Positions 1 through 8,000 of a stretch of DNA of 11,874 nt are shown here, in pieces (position 1 is the first letter of the stretch; the number at the start of each line of letters is the position of its first letter). The stretch spans positions 1 to 11,874 of the forward strand of contig JAGAFT010000197.1 in assembly GCA_017627975.1 (NCBI GenBank), written 5' to 3'. The stretch comes from Oscillospiraceae bacterium (GTDB taxonomy: Bacteria; Bacillota_A; Clostridia; Oscillospirales; Oscillospiraceae). A program made the position numbers and the translations under genes. The notes under the pieces are model-generated. The model was given only the letters and a program-made list of their open reading frames with translations. It was not told the DNA's origin and ran no database searches.

Positions 1-237
1 AGCATCACGCTTGTGTTCGGTCTCCTCATAGCGGCTCACCAGCGCGTCGTACCGCTCGTTGTATTCCTTCTGGTCCTGCGCCACCCGGGCGTTGCGGGCG
101 ATCAGGTCGTTCACCGCCTTGGCGTCGATGCCCAGCTGCTCATCCAGAATCCGGCGCTCCTTCTCCAGTGCCGTGGTGTCGCCGAGCCGGGCCATCTGTC
201 GATGGCGGTAAAGTAGAGAATCGAGCCTTCCCTGAAT
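1..237 (-). pseudogene. Large serine recombinase, C-terminal-region fragment (runs off left edge)
   Basis: The minus-strand frame from about 237 down to 1 reads RLDSLLYRHRQMARLGDTTA, then LEKERRILDEQLG, ARVAQDQKEYNERYDALVSR and YEETEHKRDA. This charged, helical pattern, with LGDTTALEKER, a DQ.EYN.RYDALV core and a Tyr-Glu-Glu-Thr helix, is what I recognise as the coiled-coil part near the C terminus of large serine recombinases (Tn4451 TnpX / phage integrase type) common in Clostridia. The catalytic N-terminal domain and the zinc-ribbon region are not in this window. The frame stays open further right (past 237) but loses any recognisable recombinase pattern and runs antisense into the antitoxin gene, so the 5' two thirds appear to be lost. 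The internal ATG at 193-195 has no convincing ribosome binding site. It is probably the relic of a mobile element. The 3' end lies outside the window, and assignment rests on pattern recognition, not a search. Confidence 0.6.
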
Positions 238-244
238 ATTTGTC

Positions 245-273
245 TTGCAATCTGCATAACATCGTAATACAAT
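245..273 (+). promoter_or_regulatory. Promoter of the toxin-antitoxin operon
   Basis: A -35 box TTGCAA (245-250) and a -10 box TACAAT (268-273) are separated by exactly 17 bp, which is close to the sigma-A consensus. The antitoxin start lies 22 bp past the -10, leaving room for a short leader that carries the ribosome binding site at 281-288. Function is inferred from sequence only. Confidence 0.7.
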
Positions 274-277
274 ATTA
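265..277. promoter_or_regulatory. Inverted repeat over the -10 box, candidate autoregulatory operator
   Basis: TAATA (265-269), three bases, then TATTA (273-277) form a perfect inverted repeat that covers the -10 hexamer. Flanking CG dinucleotides (263-264 and 279-280) extend the rough symmetry. Ribbon-helix-helix antitoxins of the RelB/DinJ family typically repress their own operon from palindromes placed this way, so this is the natural operator candidate. The arms are short, so chance cannot be excluded. Confidence 0.45.
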
Positions 278-295
278 TCGAAAGGTGGTGCTACT

Positions 296-592
296 ATGAA
301 AGACGCAACTGTCAGCGCCCGCGTGGAGTATGATGTTAAGACCGAAGCGGAAGACATCCTTCAGAAACTTGGTGTCCCTGTTTCCGTTGTTATCAACTCT
401 CTTTACAGACAGATCATCTATAGACGCGGCGTCCCATTTTCACTAATCGTGCCTGCGGAACCGAAAACGCTTGACAGTATGACAAAAACTGAACTTGATG
501 CAAAGCTGCAGCATAGTTATGATCAATCCCTTAAAGGAGAAGGCCGTCCCTTCGATGCTGTTTTTGACGAGCTTGAAAGGGGCCTCGCCTGA
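296..592 (+). CDS. RelB/DinJ-family type II antitoxin
   Basis: A 98-residue protein expected to bind and neutralise the toxin encoded next and to repress the operon. The N-terminal part (about residues 3-50) has the ribbon-helix-helix layout of DinJ/RelB antitoxins: a short strand TVSARVEYDVK, a helix with AEDILQKLGV, a turn PVSVVINSLYRQI, then RRGVPFSL, the usual 'rGiPF' ending of the DNA-binding domain. The charged C-terminal half (about 55-98), rich in Lys/Glu/Asp, is the usual flexible toxin-wrapping region. The start is supported by AAAGGTGG at 281-288, seven bases before ATG. The stop TGA (590-592) shares one base with the ATG of the toxin, a sign of translational coupling. The operon looks richer in A+T than its neighbours, which fits acquisition by transfer. 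The family call is by pattern; RelB versus DinJ cannot be separated here. Confidence 0.85.
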   Translation: MKDATVSARVEYDVKTEAEDILQKLGVPVSVVINSLYRQIIYRRGVPFSLIVPAEPKTLDSMTKTELDAKLQHSYDQSLKGEGRPFDAVFDELERGLA

Positions 593-924
593 TGAACTCA
601 TACAAAATCATCATTACACCGGACGCAGAAGAAGATCTGTTTGAACTAAGGAACTATATTGCAGATGTGCTCCTCGCCCGTGATACAGCAAGAAACTATA
701 TCCGCACCATTCGGAAAGAGATTGCTACGCTCTCCGAGATGCCAGCAAGGTATAAACCAGTAGACGATGAACCTTGGCACTCCAGAGGTATTCGCAGAAT
801 CATGGCGAATAACTTCTTTGTGTATTACCGCATTGATGAAGATCGAAAGCAGGTCTTCGTTTTGAATGTCATCTATGCTCGACGAGACCAACTTCGGATG
901 CTTGAACAAATGAACATTGACTGA
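592..924 (+). CDS. RelE/ParE-superfamily toxin
   Basis: A 110-residue small basic-aromatic protein with the order of elements typical of the RelE/ParE fold: a first strand YKIIITPDAEEDL with the common 'A..DL' start of helix 1, a helical hairpin (about residues 15-50) including ARDTARNYI, a 'LSEMPARYKP' turn, then the core strands GIRRIMANNFFVYYRID and VFVLNVIYARRDQ. The Arg-rich strand (IRR), the YYRID strand and the C-terminal 'ARRDQ' are the usual conserved positions. RelE members cleave ribosome-bound mRNA and ParE members poison gyrase; sequence reading alone does not say which this is, although the long helical hairpin and the 'IYARRDQ' ending look more ParE-like to me. A ribosome binding site AAAGGGG (576-582) lies inside the antitoxin gene. 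The gene appears intact and is followed by a strong hairpin. Confidence 0.82.
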   Translation: MNSYKIIITPDAEEDLFELRNYIADVLLARDTARNYIRTIRKEIATLSEMPARYKPVDDEPWHSRGIRRIMANNFFVYYRIDEDRKQVFVLNVIYARRDQLRMLEQMNID

Positions 925-927
925 CTG

Positions 928-964
928 AAAGAGTTCTCCCCGCCGCTGGCGGGGAGAACTCTTT
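928..964. terminator. Bidirectional hairpin terminator between convergent genes
   Basis: A perfect 17-bp stem, AAAGAGTTCTCCCCGCC (928-944) pairing with 948-964, encloses the three-base loop GCT. The stem has a GC-rich top and A-run/T-run ends, so it looks like an intrinsic terminator from either side. It starts three bases after the toxin stop and ends 17 bases before the stop of the minus-strand secreted-protein gene. The T tract is short (TTT followed by C), so efficiency is uncertain. Confidence 0.85.
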
Positions 965-981
965 CTGCCGAGGGGGAAGGA

Positions 982-1875
982 TCAGGCGGCGTCGGCAAAG
1001 GCGTCGTAGGTGACCTCGCCGTTTTCGAGAGTCAGGAAGGTGACATCCTGATCCTCAGAGATGTAATCCAGTCCAAGGGCGATGTCCTTGACACCGAGTC
1101 CGTCGAAGGCATCCATATAATCGTTGTAGAGGCCGATTCTTGCATTTTTGACCTCATCCCAGTTGTTGATGTCCTTGATGGTCTCGGCGTTGACGCCGTC
1201 TTCCCACATGGCGATGTGGATGGAACGGTCTTTGTCATCGTCGGAATAGGTTACGTTTTTATCCTGAGTCCAAAAGCTGTTCAGGTCCGCATCAATCATG
1301 AGGGCAACATCCTCCACATCGAGGGTGTGATGCTGAATCGTGGACATGACCAGAGAGGCCATAGAATAGACGTCAGGATTCGAGATGGGGGCAAAGGCAA
1401 ACTCCATCGCGCCGCCGTCCGTGATCATGATGATGACAGAAAGGGAATCTTCTGCTTTGGTCTCAAGAACCAGAGCATCGAAGCCATTGATCCAGAACAG
1501 TCCGTCGCTCACGGAACCCTGGTCGACCGCCATCTTTTCGACATCCTCAAGCTCAGGCTGCCCGTCAAAAGAGAGATGGTTCACGGAGATGACAGCGCCC
1601 TTGTTTTCAGCCTCAAAAGCGCAGAAGGTGTTTTCGGAAACCTCTTCCACCGGCTGCAGAAGGTCCGGAACCCAGATGTCTATATCAAGATCCGCAACCT
1701 GATAGAACTCGCCGGAAAGCTCGGCCTGCTGGATTCCTCTTCTGGCTGTGAACCAGCTCAGAGTTTTGGGGGCGGAAGCAGTGTCGTCGCTGCCCTTGGC
1801 TTCTTCGGCCATTGCGGTCGCGGAGAGCGCGAACAGCATGACCAGCGCGAGGAGCAATGCAAATAGTTTTTTCAT
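982..1875 (-). CDS. Secreted two-domain protein of unknown function
   Basis: A 297-residue protein. Residues 1-23 form a standard signal peptide: MKK, a Leu/Ala/Phe-rich core, then ATAMA before Glu24 (an A-x-A signal peptidase I site). There is no lipobox Cys, so it should be released or wall-associated, not a lipoprotein. The mature part is acidic. Residues about 45-185 look like one alpha/beta domain ending in 'GGAMEFAFAPISN' and 'MASLVMSTIQHH', a pattern seen in small secreted Clostridia proteins ('found gene, measured in the medium' type with I/VxSIQ endings). Residues about 190-297 form a second domain with 'SIHIAMWEDG', 'NNWDEVKNARIGLYNDYM' and the ending 'LENGEVTYDAF'. I do not recognise a named family and assign no activity. 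The start is fixed by AAGGAGAA (1881-1888), five bases from ATG. The gene lies downstream of the giant surface-protein gene on the same strand but has its own promoter. Confidence 0.85.
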   Translation of the reverse strand: MKKLFALLLALVMLFALSATAMAEEAKGSDDTASAPKTLSWFTARRGIQQAELSGEFYQVADLDIDIWVPDLLQPVEEVSENTFCAFEAENKGAVISVNHLSFDGQPELEDVEKMAVDQGSVSDGLFWINGFDALVLETKAEDSLSVIIMITDGGAMEFAFAPISNPDVYSMASLVMSTIQHHTLDVEDVALMIDADLNSFWTQDKNVTYSDDDKDRSIHIAMWEDGVNAETIKDINNWDEVKNARIGLYNDYMDAFDGLGVKDIALGLDYISEDQDVTFLTLENGEVTYDAFADAA

Positions 1876-1910
1876 GGGTCTTCTCCTTTAATAAAATTAT
1901 TTGACACTCT

Positions 1911-1919
1911 ATTATAACA
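1911..1919 (-). promoter_or_regulatory. Extended -10 promoter of the secreted-protein gene
   Basis: On the minus strand the sequence TG-T-TATAAT (1919 down to 1911) is a perfect -10 hexamer with the TGn extension. The hexamer at 17-bp spacing (1934-1939, reading GATGTT) is a poor -35 box. The position is taken by the 11-bp direct repeats, which suggests that an activator substitutes for -35 contact. The start codon is 35 bases past the -10. Confidence 0.75.
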
Positions 1920-1925
1920 GACTTT

Positions 1926-1958
1926 ATCCAACCAACATCCAACCAACATCCAACCAAA
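1926..1958 (-). repeat. Three tandem 11-bp repeats, candidate activator-binding site
   Basis: The unit GTTGGTTGGAT (minus strand) is repeated head to tail with no spacer at 1937-1947 and 1926-1936. A third copy at 1948-1958 differs only in its first base. The array begins ten bases upstream of the TATAAT box and covers the -35 zone. Direct repeats with an 11-bp period, one helical turn, are how OmpR/PhoB-family response regulators commonly bind, so such a regulator is the first guess. The regulator itself is not in this window. Confidence 0.7.
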
Positions 1959-2043
1959 CTGAAAAAACATCTGTATTGCCGTATGAACGGAGGGTTGTCT
2001 CACGTTTGTTGTATTTATGGAAGAGCGTACCTACAGTTTACAC

Positions 2044-5000
2044 TTACCTTGCCGTTTTTTTGCGGCGTTTTTCTTTGTGTTTCAGGGCTTGTACACAGCA
2101 AATCATCAGTGTTCCGGACACGAGAGCGCACGCAATCCACAGACTGATAGAACTGTCATCCCCCGTTTTGGCACTGGTGACAGCCCTGGCACCGGAGGAA
2201 CTGCCTGCCGAGCCTGAGCCCTGACTTGAACTTGAGCCCTGGCTTGAACCTGATCCGGATCCCGGAGAGGGCTGCGGCTTTGCCACAAGGAAGCGTGTGG
2301 TTGCATCGCCGTCGATAAAGCTGGATTTCAGCGTATGCCATCCCAATGAAAGTGTTTCCAGATATGCGGGTTTCAGGCTGAGTATGACGCTGCCTTCCTC
2401 GGCGGTGTAGTTATCTGACGAAACACTCTGACCATCAACTTCGATGCCGGTAAAGAGTTCAAACGTCAGTGCGTCATTGTCCAGGTCATAACTGCCGTCG
2501 CCGCGCACGACGCGGAACACAGCATTCTTCCCGCTTCCCTTAAGCCATGTGCTGTTCTGCCCCTCTGTGTAGGAATAGCTTGCATGCAGGATTTCCTCCT
2601 CGGCGACGGCTTCGTAAGCCTGCCCGTCAAGGAATGCCGTCACGACATAGGTGATCGCTCCATCTTTCTGCGGAGTCGGATAGGTGATGACGGGTTCCTC
2701 CAGCATCTCCCCCAGAATTTCACGGGTGTGTTTCTCATCTTTTTCACAGACGAAGTAGAAGGTTGCACTGTGAAGGTCGTCTGTCCAGCCGGTAGAAACA
2801 TGCTTCCAGCTATGGCCGGTCGCGGGAAGGATCAGGGTGCCGTACTTGTCAATATCGAGCTCGTTCTTTCCTTCCGCGTCGGTAAACACCCCGCCGCATG
2901 GCTCTTTACCCTGATCACAGACCCAGTATTCCTTGTTGCCCTCTCCTGCGCAGGTGGGAGCTTTGGCTTCAACCTTTGTCAAATCGTGGACATGGTTCAG
3001 CTTCGGAATTGTGACCGTCTCGACATGGGTCGGGTCGTTTTTACAGGTACGCTGCCACTCTCCGGCTTCGTCATTCGTCGCCTCCTTCGTGGTGATCCAT
3101 TCGCCCCAGTCGTGTCCGACGGGCTCTGTTTTTTCCGTCGCCCAGTCATCAAAGGCATCGTTTTCAAATTCGGCGAAATAGAGGAGTTCGCCCTCTTCCT
3201 CACAGGCCGCCGGGATCAGCTCATAGATCTCGATCTCGTCACAGATCTCCTGTTCTATATGTGTGATGTCCCTGCTGCAGATTCTTTCCGCAATCACGAC
3301 GCTGAAATCATCCGACCAGGTATACTCCGGCTCACCCCAGTCGTGGCCGAGCGCCGGAATGATTTCAGCACGGCTGGCAAGAGGCTCGTTGCAACGTGTG
3401 CAGCGCAGCACAAGCTGTTTGACGCCGAGCTTGGTGCAGGTGGGCTTTACCGTAATATCGCCATCATCCCAGGTTTCTTTTGCACTGTGACCCTTCGGAG
3501 AGAGAACGATGTCACTCTCCTGGATTTCCGCCCCACCTTCCGCGTCGGCAAAGGTCTTTCCGCAGCTGCTGCAAGTCCAGTAGGCAATGTTGCCCCCTAC
3601 GGTGCACGTTGGCTCCGCGGCTTCTGTCTTTGTCATCTGGTGCCGGTGCTCAAGTCGGGGGATGACGCGGATTTCGATGTGCGTGCTGTCGTGAGCGCAG
3701 AAGCGCGTCTCGAGACCCTCTTCTTCCGCTGTTGCCTCTCTGGTCACGCTCCAGTCGCTCCAGGCATGACCCAGGGCCGGGATCTGCTTTGTGCGGGTCT
3801 CGACGATCTCGCCGCAGCGGGTGCATCGGCGCTCCTGCTCCTCTTCGCCGGCCCCGGTGCAGGTGGGCTCTGTTCCCTTGCCGCTGGTGCGCCAGGTTTC
3901 TTCCAGGGCATGGCCAAGCGGCCGGATCAGCACGATCGCGTCGCGTGTTTCTGTGGTGCCCTCTTCGTCAGAGAAGATTTTTCCGCAGCCCGTGCACATC
4001 CAGTAGGCTTCGTTTCCGAAGTCCTCACAGGCTGCCGCTTTTGCCGGCACAAACTCCAGACTGTGCTGGTGTCCCGTCGGCGGCACAACGCGCGTCTCGG
4101 TATGGGTGTTGTCATGCTGACAGATTCTCTTGTCCAGCCCCTCTTTGGTCTCCGTGGCAAACTCCTCTGTAAACCAATCACCCCAAAGATGCCCGATGGC
4201 CGGGTCGCTCTGCCTTCGGGTGCTCAGAAGCTCGCCGCAGTCGAGGCAGCGCAGTTCAAACCACCGATATCCGTCGGCGGTACAGGTCGCGGCTTTGGAC
4301 ACGGTCTCCGTCCAGTTTTCTCCTCCGTCGGTCCGATGTCCCTTCGCCGGGAGAACGGTGTCGCTCTCCTCAAGCTCCGTCGTTCCCTGCGCGTCTGTGA
4401 AAAGTGCTCCGCAGCCAGTGCAGGTCCAGTATTCGATGCGGCCCGCCACGGTACACTTTGGCTCCACCCGTGCCGTCCGTTCGAGCACGTGTACGTGGGC
4501 CAGCTTCGGTATGGCGCGGGTTTCGGTATGGCCGCTGTCGCGTCGGCAGGTCCGGGTCTCGAGTCCCTCTTCCGTCTCTGTGGCTTCCTTCGTCACGGTC
4601 CAGTCGCCCCAGGCGTGGCCCAGGGCTGTGGTCGCCTCGTCGCGCACGGCGATGATCTCCCCACATCTTGCGCAGGGCAGGTCATAACCTGTGCTTCCCG
4701 GTTCCGTGCACGTGGCCTCACGGTCCTTACCGTTTAAGCGCCAGGTGCCGGGCGTATGGCCCAGCGGTGCGATGAGCACGTCTTCGGCGTCCAGCTCCGT
4801 TTCGCGATCGGCCGCGGAAAGGATCCGCCCGCAGCCTGCGCACATCCAGTAGGCTTCATTTCCGAAGTCCTCACAGGTAGCTGCTTTCGCCGCCACATAG
4901 TTCAGGGTATGCAGATGGCCGGTTGGAGGAACTGTGCGTGTCTCAATATGACTACTGTCACGCCTGCAGATTCGGGTCTCGAGTCCCTCTTCCGTCTCCG

Positions 5001-8000
5001 TGGCTTCCTTCGTCACGGTCCAGTCGCCCCAGTCATGCTCGAGGGGCGGGATCGCCTCCTGACGGGTGCTCAGAAGCTTGCCGCAGTTCCGGCAGAACAG
5101 CTCATAGCGTCGGATTCCTTCTGCTTCGCAGCCCGATGACCGCTCTGTGGTTTCCAGCCAGCTATCTTCCGCCGCGTGTCCCTTTGCGGGAATCAGAGTG
5201 CCTTCCTGGCTGAGCTCGGCTGTCCCCGCTGCATCGGCAAACAGCTTGCCACAGCCGCTGCACTTCCAGTATTCGATGTTCCCGGTCACGGTGCAACTGG
5301 GCTCTGCAGCTGCCATGTGCTCCAGCTTGTGGACATGCGCCTTCATCGGAATGGCACGGGTTTGGGTGTGGCTGCTGTCGTGTCGGCAGGTCCGGGTCTC
5401 GAGTCCCTCTTCCGTTTCCGTGGCTTCCTTCGTCACGGTCCAGTCACCCCAGTCGTGCCCGTAAGCCAGAATCGTCTCCCGGCGGTTGCTGAGGACCGCA
5501 TCACAGCGGCTGCAATGCAGTTGCAGGCTTTTGTAGCCCATTGCCGTGCAGGTTGGGTCCTTCGTTTCTGTCACGCGCCATTCCGCCTCTGCGGTATGGC
5601 CCAGCGGAGCGATCACGGTTTTCTCCCGGTCGATCTCGCTTTTCGCCTCCGCATCGGAGAACAGCTTGCCGCAACCCGAACAGCTCCAGTAAGCGATGTT
5701 GCCTGCTTCCGTGCAGGTGGCCGCCGCAGCGTCTGTTTTCATAAGCACGTGCTCATGCGCTTTCTCGGGAATCGAGCGGCTCTCCGTATGGGAAGGATCA
5801 CGTCTGCAACTTCGGGTCTCGAATCCCTTTTCCGTCTCCGTGGCTTCCTTCGTCACGACCCACTTGCCCCAGTCGTGGCCCAGAGCGGGAATGCTGTCAT
5901 CGCGGGAGTCAAGCAGTTTGCCACAGCGACTGCAGTGCAGTTCATAGCTTCGATGCCCCGTCGTTGTGCAGCTTGCAGACTGTTCTTCTTTGAGTTGCCA
6001 AATTCCCGCGCTGTGGCCGAGCGCCTCAGCCACGGTCTCGTCCCGGGTGATTTCCGTTCTCCCAGCGGCGTCGGAGAACAGCTTCCCACAGCTGCTGCAG
6101 GTCCAGTAGGTGATGTTGCCGGGTTCGGTACACGTCGCGGCTTTTGCCTCGACGATTGTCAGGGTATGCTTATGCTCAAGCATGGGGATCGTACGAGTCT
6201 CGGTATGGGAGGAATCGCACTCACAGGTACGGATCTCAGTGCCGGTTTCCGTTTCCGTGGCGGGCTTCGTTACCTGCCACTCACCCCAGATGTGGCCGAG
6301 GGCGGGGGTCTCCTCCAGATAGGATTCCAGCACTTTGCCGCAGGTATCGCAGAGAATCTCGACCAGTTTGAGACCTGACTCTTCACAGGTGGGATCCAGG
6401 AGCATTTTGTCGCGTGTCTTCCGTGTTGAGCTGTGGCCCGTAGCGGGAACGACAATGCTCTCGGCGCCAAGCTGCCTCTTCCCCTCGGCATCGGCAAAGT
6501 ACTTGCCGCAGGAAGAGCAGTGCCAGTATTGAATATTGCCGTCCTCCGTGCAGGTGGAAGCCTTGGCAGCAACCTCTTCCAGCCGATGGGCATGCGCTAG
6601 CTTTGGAATCGCACGGGTTTCGGTGTGGCTGACGTCATGGGCGCAGGTGCGGGCTTCTTCACCCGCCGCCTCTTCGTTAGCGGCCCTGGTCGTGACCCAT
6701 TCGCCCCAGGCGTGACCTTTGGCCGGGACGGACTCGGTGCGGAAGCTGAGCAGGGCATTACAGGTCTTGCAGTAGAGTTCAAGCTGCCGACTGCCGGGTT
6801 CAGTGCAGGTTGCAGCGGTGGAACCGACCGCAACCCAGTTGTCACCCAGGGTATGACCTGTGGGCAGAATGATGAGATCGGCTTTATCCAGCTCCTGCGC
6901 TGCGTTGGCATCGGCAAAGAACCTGCCGCAGCCTGTGCAGCGGTAGTAAGCCCTGCTGCCGGACTCGGTGCAGCTTGCCGCTTTTTCCGCGACGCTTTCG
7001 AGTGTGTGCTTATGCTCCAGAACCGGGATGGTGCGGGTCTCGATGTGCGTCCCGTCGTTTTGGCAGACGCGCTTTTCGCTGCCTTCCGCGGTCTCGGTGG
7101 CGGCTTTGACCGTCTCCCACTCGCCCCAGGCGTGACCATAGGCAGGGATCTGGACCTCGCGTGTGCTGAGTGTTTCGCCGCAACGGGCGCAGATCAGCTC
7201 ATATTTTCCTGTGCCGGAAGCCGTGCAGGACGGTTCCTTGGCAACGCCGGCGTAGAACCAATCCGTATCGGCAGTGTGCCCCAAGGCGAGGAGAATACGG
7301 TCGGATTCCTGAAGTTCCTTCTTACCCGCCGCGTCGGAGAAGGTTTTGCCGCAGCCGGAACAGCTGTAGTAGGCAACATTGCCCTTCTCTGTGCAGGTGG
7401 GAGCCACAGCTTCGACTTTCGTCATGATATGGCGATGCTCAAGCATGGGAATCGTACGAGTTTCGGTATGGGAAGGATCGCGCTTACAGGTGCGGGTTTC
7501 CATGCCGGTTTCGGTTTCTGTGGCAGCCTTTGTGACTGTCCATTCGCCCCAGTCGTGCCCGAGGCTGACTGTCGAGCCTGTGCGGAGTTCGAGGGGCGTA
7601 CCGCAAACTTTGCATTTTACCTCGTATCTATACCGCTCGGGTTCGGTGCATGTTGCGGCCTGTGTTACTATCTTTGTGGACTCCGGAGTATGCTTCCTCG
7701 TGGCGGGAAGCGTCACTTCGGTATTGAATAGGGTGTTCTTTCCAGCCTCGTCCGAGAACAGAGCACCGCAGGTTTCACACTTCCAGTGTTCAATATTACC
7801 GGGGTGAACGCAGGTAGGTTCCTCACGCTTTACTTTCACGAGCGAATGTTCGAGCGGTTTTGGAAGCTGCGGGATTTCCTCAATGAATTTATGGGATGCA
7901 TCCCGTTTGCAGGTGTAGGTCCTTTCACCGGGGGCCTCGGTCGTCGCTTCCTTTGTTACTTCTCCGGAGCCCCATTCATGACCAAGGGCCGGAATCACTA

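Noticed and set aside
190..257. Alternative minus-strand frame starting MQIARQIFREGSILYFTAIDR
   Set aside because: It is protein-like for about 20 codons but then leaves the recombinase frame, and has no clear ribosome binding site. It could hint at a one-base frameshift in the recombinase relic, which cannot be settled here.
1216..1866. Plus-strand open frame opposite the secreted-protein gene
   Set aside because: The minus-strand gene has a signal peptide, a good ribosome binding site and a promoter; the antisense frame has none of these and no family resemblance.
1979..1990. Small hairpin CCGT-ATGA-ACGG followed on the minus strand by a T run (1962-1967) as terminator of the giant gene
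   Set aside because: Only four base pairs and too far from the T run. No other good terminator was found between 1876 and 2043, so the end of the giant transcript is left open.
2584..7731. Long plus-strand open frames opposite the giant gene (2584-4737, 5176-6378, 6625-7731)
   Set aside because: They are antisense to a strongly supported repeat protein, repeat with the same 420-bp period, and encode no recognisable domain. The GC-rich repetitive sense strand leaves the opposite frame open. No ribosome binding sites support them.
3340..7974. CRISPR or satellite array reading of the 420-bp repeats
   Set aside because: Units are far too long, diverged and always multiples of three, and they lie inside one coding frame.
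3340..7974. DNA-binding zinc-finger protein reading of the CxxC...H patterns
   Set aside because: The protein ends in a wall sorting signal with a membrane segment and contains extracellular beta domains, so an intracellular nucleic-acid role is unlikely.
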